Source: Mycobacterium sp. GA-2829 (lineage in GTDB: Bacteria > Actinomycetota > Actinomycetes > Mycobacteriales > Mycobacteriaceae). Taken from it: a stretch of 64,000 nucleotides of DNA. Every line of letters starts with the position of its first letter. The stretch's first letter is position 1. A program made the translations under genes and the position numbers. Positions 56,078 through 64,000 of this stretch are shown here, piece after piece. The notes beneath the pieces were generated by a model. That model ran no database searches. It was not told the DNA's origin and worked only from the letters and a program-made list of their open reading frames with translations. The stretch covers positions 1-64,000 of the forward strand of contig NZ_LQIT01000022.1 in NCBI RefSeq assembly GCF_001499965.1, written 5' to 3'.

Positions 56078-56560
56078 TCAGAATCCGATCTTCGGCAGCT
56101 TCAACGGATTGTTGGGCGGACCCAGGTTCAGCGGGTTGTTCGGCGGCCCGAGCTTCGGGGCGGGCAGGTTCACGCTGGGCATGCCGACGCCGGGCACGTT
56201 GACCGCGGGCGGGTTCAGGATGAACGGCACGCTGATGTCGGGCACCACGTCGGGGAGCACGAAGTCCGGAAGGCCGACCGAGACCGGGACGCTGGCGTTG
56301 GCCTCGACGGGCGACGGCAGGTTCGCGACGTTCTTGGCCACCTCACGGGACCAGGCCTCGGGAATCTGGATCGGCGCCTTGTTGGCCGTGTTCTTCTTCT
56401 CCGCAGGCTTCTCCTCCGGCGCCCGCTCACAGGCGGCCGGGTCGGCGCACTCCGGATTCGCGACAGGTTCGGCTGCGGCGACCCCCACGCCCAGGAACCA
56501 TGCCGGCAGGCCGACGACACCGACGATCGATGCCCCGGCGAGTACTCGTTTGATATCCAC
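56078..56560 (-). CDS. Proline-rich exported protein, unknown function
   Basis: 160 residues. The signal peptide (MDIKRVLAGASIVGVVGLPA, then FLGVGVAAAEP) is cleaved after AAA or AEP. The mature start has two Cys (NPECADPAAC), then a Lys/Glu stretch (EEKPAEKKN) and a Pro/Val/Asn-rich half with repeated PxVxxP turns, ending in two copies of GPPNNPL and KLPKIGF. It looks like a cell-wall-associated or secreted structural protein of mycobacteria. GTG 56560 has GAGGGG 6 bases upstream. No domain is recognised. Confidence 0.75.
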   Translation of the reverse strand: MDIKRVLAGASIVGVVGLPAWFLGVGVAAAEPVANPECADPAACERAPEEKPAEKKNTANKAPIQIPEAWSREVAKNVANLPSPVEANASVPVSVGLPDFVLPDVVPDISVPFILNPPAVNVPGVGMPSVNLPAPKLGPPNNPLNLGPPNNPLKLPKIGF

Positions 56561-56900
56561 AATCAACCCCTCAGTAGGAAATCGCTTAGATCGTATCCCT
56601 AATGCGCAAATCGCGCTGCCGCTTACTTCCTCCGGACCCCCGATACGACGGCGTTCGCCCTGCCCCGGGAGCCCCCTGGCGATCTGCGCAAATGTGCTCA
56701 ACCATCGACTTCGAGGCGAACTTCGACTTGCGGCAAACGCCTCCCTTTCGGGTGCCCTCCGATCGTTGCAGACAGAAGCTCTGGTCATGGAGGCCAGCAA
56801 ATTCAGCGTCAAGGACCTTCGAGCGTTGCGGACGTGGGGTGTGAGGCTGCGGTGCGATATCGGACTCATTTGTTGCGTTAGCTGGATAGGCTCTCGCCAC
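56561..56900. other. 340-base gene-free region with divergent promoters
   Basis: No convincing coding sequence is seen. The right end has TAGGCT at 56887-56892, 8 bases before ATG 56901, a probable -10 for a leaderless beta-lactamase-like gene. The left end holds the SD of the minus-strand gene. The middle is of mixed composition without clear repeats. Confidence 0.5.
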
Positions 56901-58061
56901 ATGCGAGTTCGTCGACGGCTGGCGGCGCTGACGCTGGCAACAACCGCCTTCGTCGCCGCGCCGCCGGTGATGGCGCAGGCACCGGATCTCACCGCCGCAC
57001 TCGACCGGGCGATCGAGGCGCGGCTGGCCCAGATGGGCGTCCCCGGCGCGATCGTCAGCCTGTCGATACCCGGAGAGATCGACTACGTGAAGGCGTTCGG
57101 CGTCGGCGACACCGCGACCGGTGCGCCGATGCTGGTCGACGACCACACCCGCATCGGCAGCGTCACCAAGACGTTCACGGGCACGGCGATCCTGCAGCTG
57201 GTCGATCAGGGCCGGATCCGGCTGAGCGATCCGATCTCCCGGTACGTCGAGGGCGTGCCGTCGGGCGACGTGATCACCCTCGACCTGCTGGGCCGGATGC
57301 GCAGCGGACTGCCCGACTACACCGAGACCGACGCTTTCATCGACCGCGTCTACCGCGAGGCGCCGACCGGGCCGGACGCGTTCACCGCCACGCCGCGCGA
57401 ACTCGTCGACGCCGCGTTCACCCAGCCGCGGAACTTCCCGCCGGACACCGACTACGAGTACTCGAACACCAACACGGTGCTGCTCGGGATGGTGGTCGAG
57501 AAGGTCACCGGGATACCGCTGGGCGGCTACCTGCAGCAGCACGTGTTCGGTCCGCTCGGCCTGACCCAGACCAGCTACCCGGTCAACGGCCTGCTGCCGG
57601 CGCCCTACCCGCACGGCTACAACAAGGCGCCCGACGGGCGGATCCTCGACACCACGCTGTGGAATCCGTCGTGGGCCGATGCCGCGGGCAAGATCGTGTC
57701 GAACGCCTCGGACATGCGGATCTGGGCGCGGGCGCTGGGGCAGGGGACGCTGTTGCGGCCCGAGACGCAGGCCGCGCGGGTGAGCGGCGGGTCGGAGGTC
57801 GTGCCGCGCGTCCGCTACGACTTCGCGATCTTCACCGTCCAGGGGTGGCGCGGTCACAACGGCGACATCCCCGGCTACGCGACGGTGGCGGTGTATCTGC
57901 CCGAACGCGACGCGACGCTGGTGGTGTTCGTGAATTCCGATGTGCCCGAACCGCATTCGGCGGGACAACTGGCCTACGTGGTCACCGAGGTGGCCACCCC
58001 GGGCAATGTGTACGAACTCGGCCCGCAACCACCTCAGCTGATCGACGAACCCGACGAGTGA
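56901..58061 (+). CDS. Exported serine beta-lactamase/DD-peptidase-like hydrolase
   Basis: 386 residues. The N-terminal signal peptide (LAALTLATTAFVAAPPVMA) is cleaved near residue 26. The catalytic S-x-x-K is SVTK near residue 95 (IGSVTKTFTGTA), the Y-x-N is YSN (YEYSNTNTVLLG), and the third motif position reads GHNGDIPGY. This is the beta-lactamase (PF00144) family that includes class C enzymes, DD-carboxypeptidases and esterases. It acts outside the membrane, possibly on peptidoglycan or lipids. It ends 3 bases from the convergent phosphatase gene. Confidence 0.9.
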   Translation: MRVRRRLAALTLATTAFVAAPPVMAQAPDLTAALDRAIEARLAQMGVPGAIVSLSIPGEIDYVKAFGVGDTATGAPMLVDDHTRIGSVTKTFTGTAILQLVDQGRIRLSDPISRYVEGVPSGDVITLDLLGRMRSGLPDYTETDAFIDRVYREAPTGPDAFTATPRELVDAAFTQPRNFPPDTDYEYSNTNTVLLGMVVEKVTGIPLGGYLQQHVFGPLGLTQTSYPVNGLLPAPYPHGYNKAPDGRILDTTLWNPSWADAAGKIVSNASDMRIWARALGQGTLLRPETQAARVSGGSEVVPRVRYDFAIFTVQGWRGHNGDIPGYATVAVYLPERDATLVVFVNSDVPEPHSAGQLAYVVTEVATPGNVYELGPQPPQLIDEPDE

Positions 58062-58064
58062 GGG

Positions 58065-60050
58065 TCAGCCCGCCGTCGCCTCGGCGGGTTCACGCCGCAA
58101 CACGACGGCCGTCACGTCATCGCGATCGAGATCACCGTTCGCGCGGGCGCAGAGCGCGTCGACGAAAGCCTGTGCGCTGTTGCCGTATCGCCGCGCGCAC
58201 TGCGTCACCGCCTCCGACAACTGTTCGACGGATCCGCCCCACAACTCCATCACCCCGTCGCTGACCAGAAGGATCGCGTCCCCGGGCCGGAGCTCTCCGC
58301 GCTCCTCACCCCACCCGCTGTCGAGCCCGACGGGCAGACCGCTGGACGCTGCTCGTTCCACGCGCCCGGACCCGGTGCGGACGATGAAGTGCAAGCCGTG
58401 GCCGGCGTCGGTGAACCGGAAGTCACCGGTGACGAGGTCGACGAGCACGTAGGTCAACGTGATGAACGCGCTGGTCCGCTGCAGGTCATGGTCGACGACG
58501 CCCGCGACGCGGCTCACGGCGGCCGATGGGCTGAGCTGGGGATCGTTGGAGCGCAGCGCCGCTCTGGTCGCCGCGGCGAGCATCCCGGCGCCCACGCCCT
58601 TGCCCATGACGTCACCGAGGCTGAGCACCGCGTGCGGGGCCTGCACCCGGATGTCGTAGAAGTCGCCGCCGACCTGTCTGGCGGGCACCGAGGCCGCGCC
58701 CGAACTCCATCCGGGGGTGTGCGGCAACGTACCGGGGAGCAGGGCGCGCTGCACCTCCGCGGCGCGTTCGAGTTCCTGTTCTTCGAGGCGACGTGCGCGC
58801 ATCGCCTCGGTGATGTCGTAGAACTGCAGCGCAAGCGTCCTGGTTCCGCTCTCGTCGCTGATGGGGGAGATGCTGACGTTGAGGATCCGGTCGGCGTCGG
58901 TGGTCAGTGTCAGACGCGCGTTGCCTTCGGTGAGGGCATCCGCCTCGGCGGACAGCGCGGTGATCGCCTCCGTGCCGAGCAAGGCGGCGAGATCAGGCGA
59001 GGCGTCGGCCAGTCCGGGAATGATCGCGACCGCAGAGTCGTTGGCGCGCAAGACCCTCCACGACGCCGCGCCCCGTTCGGCGATCAGCATCCCGGCGACG
59101 GAGGTGTCGAAGATCCGGCGGAACAGCTCCTCGCTCTCGTTGAGGCGCTCGGCGGTCGCCCGCTCCTGCCCCACGGCGAGTGAGAGCGAGAGGAAGACCA
59201 GCACCATCGACAGCTCGAAGACCTGGAGAACGACGTTGCCGGTGTCCGGCGCGAGGAGACCGAAGGCGAACGGTCCGGTGTTGTTGGCGCTGCCCGCCGA
59301 GGCGATCACGGCGATCACCAGCATGAGGAGAACCAGTTGTCGGGTGGTCAGCCGCATGGCCACCCACACCAGCGGCATGAACGGCAGGAACGACAGCGGC
59401 ATCCCCGGGTTGAACGCGAACACGAACGTGATGAGCCCGAGCGCGATGACGACCTGGGCGACCGTCTCGCACAGGCCCGCCTGCCGCGGGCGTTTCGGCA
59501 GGTGCATGAACAGCGGAACCAGCAGCATCATCCCGGCGGCGTGCTTGGGCGCCGACGTCACCAGGCGCTCCCAAGCTTCCGCGGAATCCGCGACCAACAA
59601 CGTCAGGCCCGACCCGACGAGGTCGTAGACGACCGCGGCCGAGACCACAGCCACGAGCAGGCGGCCGAGGTCCCGCGGTGCGGACAACGTCGGGAGGCGG
59701 TCGTCCCGGCCTCTGAGGATCAGAGTGCCGACGATCATCTCGAGGCCTACGGTCAGCGCAAGCGCGACCGCCAGTGGAGTCGGCCGCCCCGCCCACAGCA
59801 GCAGCGGAAAGGTGATGGTCGCCACCGCGCCGGCCAGCGCCCATACGTGTCGACGCGGGAAGCGGATGCCCAATCCGAGCGCGATTCCAGCGGCCGGCCA
59901 CCACGCCGTCGAGGCGAGCGCGGTCGGCTGGGTGACCAGCGACAGCCAGCCGACCACCAGAATGGCCAGGAAACAGCCGACGACGAATGCGGCGGACGGA
60001 GTGGTCGAGCGAACCTGCTGATCTCCCAGCGCCCCCTGATCAGGATTCAC
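58065..60050 (-). CDS. MASE1-PAS-SpoIIE (PP2C) membrane phosphatase
   Basis: 661 residues. Residues 15-300 hold eight or so membrane helices of the MASE1 sensor type (WWPAAGIALGLGIRFPRRHVW). A PAS-like segment follows (about 310-430), then a SpoIIE/RsbU phosphatase domain with VGGDFYDIR, LGDVMGKGVGAGMLAA, FTDAGHG, LLVSDGVMEL and DRDDVTAVVL, including all metal Asp. Such proteins dephosphorylate anti-anti-sigma factors and so release a stress sigma factor. No anti-sigma partner gene is adjacent, so targets act in trans. GTG 60050 is set within a cluster of CCTGATCA repeats. Confidence 0.9.
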   Translation of the reverse strand: MNPDQGALGDQQVRSTTPSAAFVVGCFLAILVVGWLSLVTQPTALASTAWWPAAGIALGLGIRFPRRHVWALAGAVATITFPLLLWAGRPTPLAVALALTVGLEMIVGTLILRGRDDRLPTLSAPRDLGRLLVAVVSAAVVYDLVGSGLTLLVADSAEAWERLVTSAPKHAAGMMLLVPLFMHLPKRPRQAGLCETVAQVVIALGLITFVFAFNPGMPLSFLPFMPLVWVAMRLTTRQLVLLMLVIAVIASAGSANNTGPFAFGLLAPDTGNVVLQVFELSMVLVFLSLSLAVGQERATAERLNESEELFRRIFDTSVAGMLIAERGAASWRVLRANDSAVAIIPGLADASPDLAALLGTEAITALSAEADALTEGNARLTLTTDADRILNVSISPISDESGTRTLALQFYDITEAMRARRLEEQELERAAEVQRALLPGTLPHTPGWSSGAASVPARQVGGDFYDIRVQAPHAVLSLGDVMGKGVGAGMLAAATRAALRSNDPQLSPSAAVSRVAGVVDHDLQRTSAFITLTYVLVDLVTGDFRFTDAGHGLHFIVRTGSGRVERAASSGLPVGLDSGWGEERGELRPGDAILLVSDGVMELWGGSVEQLSEAVTQCARRYGNSAQAFVDALCARANGDLDRDDVTAVVLRREPAEATAG

Positions 60051-60074
60051 CTGATCACTTCTACACCCTGATCA
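60035..60074 (-). promoter_or_regulatory. Three CCTGATCA repeats at the phosphatase start
   Basis: CCTGATCA occurs at 60035-60042, 60050-60057 and 60067-60074, spaced 15 and 17 bases apart, on both sides of the GTG start. The core TGATCA is palindromic. Three copies in 40 bases is unlikely by chance in this GC-rich DNA. The sites would cover the promoter and first codons, as expected for a repressor operator. Confidence 0.5.
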
Positions 60075-60154
60075 CATCGAATGCGCGGGACTCGGGGGCG
60101 GTCGTCAAAACCGGCTGGAGAAGTGCCCCAGTTAACCGGGAGTGAGGAAGTGGG

Positions 60155-60227
60155 TGCCCCCGGCAGGATTCGAACCTGCGGCCTTCTGCTCCGGAGGCAG
60201 ACGCTCTATCCCCTGAGCTACGGGGGC
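60155..60227 (-). tRNA. tRNA-Arg (anticodon CCG)
   Basis: A 73-base cloverleaf on the minus strand. The acceptor stem GCCCCCG/CGGGGGC is perfect, the D arm begins TAGCTCAG, the anticodon stem TCTGC/GCAGA holds loop CTCCGGA (anticodon CCG, reads CGG), and the T arm has GGTTCGAATCC. The discriminator base is A. The 3' CCA is not encoded. CGG is a frequent Arg codon in this GC-rich genome, so the gene is expected to be essential. Confidence 0.96.
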
Positions 60228-60317
60228 GCTTTCGTTGAAGAACTGCGCCGTTGGGCGTGCACAGCGTAACGCATCCCGGCGACGGATACGGATTCGGGCG
60301 TTGACCACCCCAGACCA

Positions 60318-60323
60318 TAGGAT
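60318..60323 (+). promoter_or_regulatory. -10 element TAGGAT of argS
   Basis: TAGGAT ends 8 bases before GTG 60332, consistent with a leaderless argS-lysA-hom transcript. There is no SD-like sequence in between. Confidence 0.5.
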
Positions 60324-60331
60324 GGACCCCC

Positions 60332-61984
60332 GTGACACCCGCCGACCTCGCCGAGCTGCTCAGGACCACCGCGACCGCTGTGTTGACCGAGCGCGGCCTC
60401 GACACCGCCGCCCTGCCCGCGAGTGTCACGGTCGAGCGTCCCCGCAACCCCGAGCACGGCGACTACGCCACCAACGTGGCGCTGCAGCTCGGCAAGAAGG
60501 TCGGCGCGAACCCCCGGGAACTCGCGGGCTGGCTCGCCGAGGCCCTGACCGCGGCCACCGGCATCGCCTCGGCCGAGGTGGCCGGACCGGGCTTTGTGAA
60601 CCTGCGCATCGAGGCGTCGGCGCAGAACGTGATCGTCGGAGACATCATCACCGCGGGCACGGGCTACGGGCACTCCGCGGATCTGGCCGACCGCAGCGTC
60701 AACCTCGAATTCGTCTCGGCCAACCCGACCGGACCCATCCACATCGGCGGCACCCGCTGGGCCGCCGTCGGCGATGCGCTGGGCCGGCTGCTCGCCACCC
60801 AGGGGGCGGCCGTCACCCGGGAGTACTACTTCAACGACCACGGCTCCCAGATCGACCGGTTCGTCAACTCGCTGATCGCCGCCGCCAAGGGCGAGCCCAC
60901 CCCCGAGGACGGTTACGCGGGCACCTACATCGGCGACATCGCCGCCCAGGTGCTCGCCAAGGATCCCGGTGCTCTCGAGCTGCCCGAGGACCAGATGCGG
61001 GAGGCGTTCCGGGCCATCGGCGTCGACCTGATGTTCGACCACATCAAGCTCTCGCTGCACGAATTCGGCACCGACTTCGACGTTTTCACCCACGAAGACT
61101 CGATGCACACCAGCGGGCGCGTCGACGAGGCGATCGCGAAGCTGCGCGACAACGGCGCGATCTACGAGAAGGACGGCGCCACCTGGCTGCGCACCACCGA
61201 CTTCGGTGACGACAAGGACCGTGTCGTCATCAAGAGCGACGGCAACCCCGCCTACATCGCCGGCGATCTGGCCTACTTCCTGGACAAGCGGCAGCGCGGT
61301 TTCGACCTGTGCATCTACATGCTCGGCGCCGACCACCACGGCTACATCGCGCGGCTCAAGGCCGCCGCGGCCGCGCTCGGCGACGATCCGGACACCGTCG
61401 AGGTCCTGATCGGCCAGATGGTCAACCTCGTGCGCGACGGCCAGCCGGTCCGGATGAGCAAGCGGGCGGGCACCGTCATCACCCTCGACGACCTCGTCGA
61501 GGCCATCGGCGTCGACGCCGCCCGCTACGTGCTGATCCGCTCGTCGGTGGACAGCCCGATCGACATCGACCTCGAGTTGTGGTCGTCGGCCTCCAACGAG
61601 AACCCGGTCTACTACGTGCAATACGCGCACGCGCGGATGTCGGCACTGGCCCGTAACGCCGCAGATCTCGGCGTCGTCGCCGACACCGGGCATCTCGATC
61701 TGCTCACCCACGACAAAGAGGGCACGCTGATCCGCAACCTCGGCGAGTTTCCCCGGGTGCTGCAGACCGCGGCCGCGCTGCGCGAACCGCACCGGGTCTG
61801 CCGCTACCTCGAGGATCTCGCGGGCGACTACCACCGGTTCTACGACTCCTGCCGGGTGCTGCCCCAGGGTGACGAGGAACCCGCGGATCTGCACCGGGCC
61901 CGGCTCGCACTGTGTCAGGCGACCCGGCAGGTCGTTGCGAACGGGCTGGCGATCCTCGGCGTGAGCGCACCGGAGCGGATGTGA
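60332..61984 (+). CDS. argS: Arginyl-tRNA synthetase
   Basis: 550 residues of class I type. An N-terminal Add-1 domain (about 1-110) for the tRNA D-loop precedes the catalytic core with the HIGH variant HIGG (residues 137-140) and the KMSKS variant RMSKRAG. The C-terminal helical domain binds the anticodon. It charges tRNA-Arg in the cytosol. GTG 60332 is supported by the -10 spacing and by the conserved beginning TPADLAELL. It is the first gene of a tight operon with lysA and hom and lies close to, but divergent from, tRNA-Arg(CCG). Confidence 0.96.
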   Translation: MTPADLAELLRTTATAVLTERGLDTAALPASVTVERPRNPEHGDYATNVALQLGKKVGANPRELAGWLAEALTAATGIASAEVAGPGFVNLRIEASAQNVIVGDIITAGTGYGHSADLADRSVNLEFVSANPTGPIHIGGTRWAAVGDALGRLLATQGAAVTREYYFNDHGSQIDRFVNSLIAAAKGEPTPEDGYAGTYIGDIAAQVLAKDPGALELPEDQMREAFRAIGVDLMFDHIKLSLHEFGTDFDVFTHEDSMHTSGRVDEAIAKLRDNGAIYEKDGATWLRTTDFGDDKDRVVIKSDGNPAYIAGDLAYFLDKRQRGFDLCIYMLGADHHGYIARLKAAAAALGDDPDTVEVLIGQMVNLVRDGQPVRMSKRAGTVITLDDLVEAIGVDAARYVLIRSSVDSPIDIDLELWSSASNENPVYYVQYAHARMSALARNAADLGVVADTGHLDLLTHDKEGTLIRNLGEFPRVLQTAAALREPHRVCRYLEDLAGDYHRFYDSCRVLPQGDEEPADLHRARLALCQATRQVVANGLAILGVSAPERM

Positions 61985-63408
61985 ACGCCCATCCCGCCGG
62001 ACCCCGGCACGCCGAAGAGATCCACCACGGTGGCGCCCCGCCGCGTCCGGGCTCCCCGGCCGAGGTGCTGCAGATCGCCCCGAATGTGTGGCCTCGCAAC
62101 GCGGTTCGCGGTGACGACGGGGTGGTGTCGATCGCCGGTGTCGCGGTCACCGACATCGCCGCCGAATTCGGCACCCCGGTCTTCATCGTCGACGAGGACG
62201 ACTTCCGGTCACGCTGCCGCGAGATCTCCGCGGCCTTCGGGGGCGGCGAGTACGTGCGTTACGCCGCAAAGGCCTTCCTGTGCACCGAGGTGGCGCGCTG
62301 GATCGACGAGGAGGGGCTCGCCCTCGACGTCGCCAGCGGCGGCGAACTCGCCGTCGCGCTGCGCGCCGGTTTCCCCGCGGGGCGGATCGCGTTGCACGGC
62401 AACAACAAATCGCATGTCGAGCTGACGCAGGCCGTCGAGTCGGGCGTCGGGCACGTCGTCGTCGACTCGATGATGGAGATCGACCGGCTGGACAAGATCG
62501 CCGCCGCGGCGGGCACCGTGCAAGACGTGCTGATCCGCGTCACCGTCGGCGTGGAAGCCCATACCCACGAGTTCATCTCGACCGCCCACGAGGACCAGAA
62601 GTTCGGACTGTCGCTGGCCAGCGGCGCCGCCCTGGCCGCGGTGCGGCGGGTGTTCGAGACCGACCACCTGCGGTTGGTGGGCCTGCACAGCCACATCGGC
62701 TCCCAGATCTTCGACGTGGCGGGGTTCGAGATCGCCGCCCACCGCGTGATCGGCCTGCTGCGCGACGTGGTCGCCGAGTTCGGCGTCGACAAGACCGCGC
62801 AGATGGACACCGTCGACCTCGGTGGCGGTCTCGGCATCTCCTATCTGCCGCAGGACGATCCGCCGCCGGTGGCCGACCTCGCCGCCAAGCTGACCGCGAT
62901 CGTGCGCGAGGAGTCCGCCGCCGCGGGTCTGCCCGCCCCGAAACTCGTGGTCGAACCGGGCCGCGCGATCGCCGGGCCGGGCACGATCACGCTCTACGAG
63001 GTGGGCACCGTCAAGGACGTGGCCATCGCCGCCGACCGGCATCGCCGCTACGTCAGCGTCGACGGTGGCATGAGCGACAACATCCGCACCTCGCTGTACG
63101 GCGCCGAATACGACGTCCGGTTGATCTCGCGCACCAGCGACGCCGACCCCGCGCTGAGCCGGGTCGTCGGAAAGCATTGCGAGAGCGGCGACATCGTCGT
63201 GCGCGACACCTGGATCTCCGGCGACGTGACGCCGGGGGATCTGCTCGGTGTGGCCGCGACCGGTGCGTACTGCTATTCGATGTCGAGCCGTTACAACCTG
63301 ATCGGCCGTCCCGCGGTGGTGGCGGTGCGCGACGGGCACGCGCGCCTGATCCTGCGCCGCGAGACGGTCGACGATCTGTTGAGTCTGGAAGTGAGTGGTG
63401 ATGAGTAA
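61981..63408 (+). CDS. lysA: Diaminopimelate decarboxylase
   Basis: 475 residues, fold type III PLP enzyme. The PLP-binding Lys is in VRYAAKAF, and [29 protein letters not shown] and [12 protein letters not shown] are the standard active-site blocks. It turns meso-diaminopimelate into lysine, the last step of lysine synthesis and a branch from the peptidoglycan precursor pool. GTG 61981 overlaps the argS stop (GTGA); this adds about 25 residues before the conserved core, as in other mycobacteria. The 3' end overlaps hom by 8 bases. Confidence 0.96.
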   Translation: MNAHPAGPRHAEEIHHGGAPPRPGSPAEVLQIAPNVWPRNAVRGDDGVVSIAGVAVTDIAAEFGTPVFIVDEDDFRSRCREISAAFGGGEYVRYAAKAFLCTEVARWIDEEGLALDVASGGELAVALRAGFPAGRIALHGNNKSHVELTQAVESGVGHVVVDSMMEIDRLDKIAAAAGTVQDVLIRVTVGVEAHTHEFISTAHEDQKFGLSLASGAALAAVRRVFETDHLRLVGLHSHIGSQIFDVAGFEIAAHRVIGLLRDVVAEFGVDKTAQMDTVDLGGGLGISYLPQDDPPPVADLAAKLTAIVREESAAAGLPAPKLVVEPGRAIAGPGTITLYEVGTVKDVAIAADRHRRYVSVDGGMSDNIRTSLYGAEYDVRLISRTSDADPALSRVVGKHCESGDIVVRDTWISGDVTPGDLLGVAATGAYCYSMSSRYNLIGRPAVVAVRDGHARLILRRETVDDLLSLEVSGDE

Positions 63409-64000
63409 CGAGAAGCCGGTAGGCGTAGCGGTTCTGGGCCTGGGCAATGTGGGCGGCGAAGTCGTCCGCATCATCGAGCAGAGCGCAGCCGACCTCGCCG
63501 CACGCGTCGGCGCCCCGCTGGTGCTGCGCGGGGTGGGTGTGCGCCGGGTGGCCGACGACCGCGGTGTGCCCGCCGATCTGCTCACCGACAACATCGAGGA
63601 ACTGGTGTCGCGTGAGGACGTCGACATCGTCGTCGAGGTGATGGGCCCGGTCGAACCGGCGCGCAAGGCCATCCTCTCCGCACTCGAGCAGGGCAAGTCG
63701 GTGGTCACCGCGAACAAGGCGCTGATGGCCCAGTCCGCCGGTGAACTGGCCCAGGCCGCCGAATCCGCCCGCGTCGACCTGTACTTCGAGGCCGCGGTGG
63801 CGGGTGCGATCCCGGTGATCCGCCCGCTGACCCAGTCGCTGGCCGGCGACTCCGTGCTCAAGGTCGCCGGAATCGTCAACGGCACAACGAATTACATCCT
63901 CTCGGCGATGAACGACACCGGTGCCGACTACGCCGACGCCCTGGCCGACGCCAGCGCGCTCGGATACGCCGAGGCCGATCCGACCGCCGATGTCGAGGGG
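63401..64000 (+). CDS. hom: Homoserine dehydrogenase, N-terminal part (runs off window)
   Basis: The first 200 residues are present. The NAD(P)-binding Rossmann motif is [12 protein letters not shown], followed by [19 protein letters not shown] with its conserved Lys and the catalytic-domain start [11 protein letters not shown] and VNGTTNYIL. The enzyme reduces aspartate semialdehyde to homoserine for threonine and methionine synthesis; the C-terminal ACT domain, if present, lies outside. ATG 63401 sits inside the end of lysA, so translation is coupled. Confidence 0.95.
   Translation, partial: MSNEKPVGVAVLGLGNVGGEVVRIIEQSAADLAARVGAPLVLRGVGVRRVADDRGVPADLLTDNIEELVSREDVDIVVEVMGPVEPARKAILSALEQGKSVVTANKALMAQSAGELAQAAESARVDLYFEAAVAGAIPVIRPLTQSLAGDSVLKVAGIVNGTTNYILSAMNDTGADYADALADASALGYAEADPTADVEG

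Noticed and set aside
56602..56844. 80-codon plus-strand frame in the 56.6 kb gap
   Set aside because: No SD, odd composition rich in Arg/Pro/Cys, and it ends before the real promoter.
60155..60227. tRNA-Arg as an integration site of a mobile element
   Set aside because: No integrase, no duplicated tRNA 3' end and ordinary housekeeping genes on one side.

Overview
The window is high-GC DNA from a fast-growing, environmental-type mycobacterium (Mycolicibacterium-like). The evidence is gene content and order. A backbone of Rv1264-like adenylyl cyclase, the Rv1272c/Rv1273c ABC exporter pair, lprB, lprC, a SixA phosphatase, an SbcD/SbcC-like pair, oppABCD, canA, cysD-cysNC, an Rrf2 regulator, argS, lysA and hom follows the order I recall for Mycobacterium tuberculosis Rv1264-Rv1294. 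Between these anchors lie blocks that this comparison does not predict. Many genes use GTG starts and 4-base ATGA/GTGA overlaps, and several have a -10 hexamer 6-8 nt before the start codon (leaderless mRNAs).

Left part (1-9 kb): the 5' end of a small secreted protein gene; a hypoxanthine-DNA glycosylase and a two-domain Lrp-type regulator; and, divergent from the regulator, a tight five-gene operon (SDR, NCS1 permease, SDR, YtcJ-type amidohydrolase, creatinase-like M24 hydrolase) that looks like an uptake and degradation route for an unidentified cyclic or amide nitrogen compound. The adenylyl cyclase follows.

9-20 kb, mostly minus strand: a copper export pair (metallochaperone and CPx ATPase) behind a CsoR/RicR-type operator, an acyl-CoA ligase, a hypothetical gene flanked by two copies of a 60-bp hairpin element, a molybdopterin oxidoreductase, and a heterodimeric ABC exporter. 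20-33 kb: two lipoproteins, phosphatase, nuclease pair, a lysine/alanine/proline-repeat basic protein, a DszC/SfnB-like flavoprotein and a complete oligopeptide importer.

33-40.6 kb is the most distinctive block. An OmpR-type two-component system is co-oriented with two paralogous GT39/ArnT-like membrane glycosyltransferases that flank a GT2-GtrA flippase-type glycosyltransferase, and a small Gly/Pro-rich membrane protein gene diverges from it. Direct repeats of 11-bp period (TCACAG-like) lie in the divergent promoter and again before the GT2 gene, suggesting that the response regulator controls the whole set. This reads as a regulated envelope-glycosylation module inserted between oppB and canA.

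40.6-51 kb: beta-carbonic anhydrase, a 13E12-type DUF222/HNH protein, then the sulfate-activation operon cysD-cysNC-cysQ, an isochorismatase-like hydrolase, an Rrf2 regulator, a ThrE-like exporter, an MFS transporter and a VOC protein. 51-60 kb: a second small secreted protein with the same upstream element as the one at position 1, a LuxR-type two-component system with an attached DUF4097-like membrane protein, an F420-type oxidoreductase, a DUF899 protein, a Pro-rich exported protein, a serine beta-lactamase-like hydrolase and a MASE1-SpoIIE phosphatase. The right end holds tRNA-Arg(CCG) and the argS-lysA-hom operon; hom runs off the window. No CRISPR array, insertion sequence, integrase or rRNA was seen.
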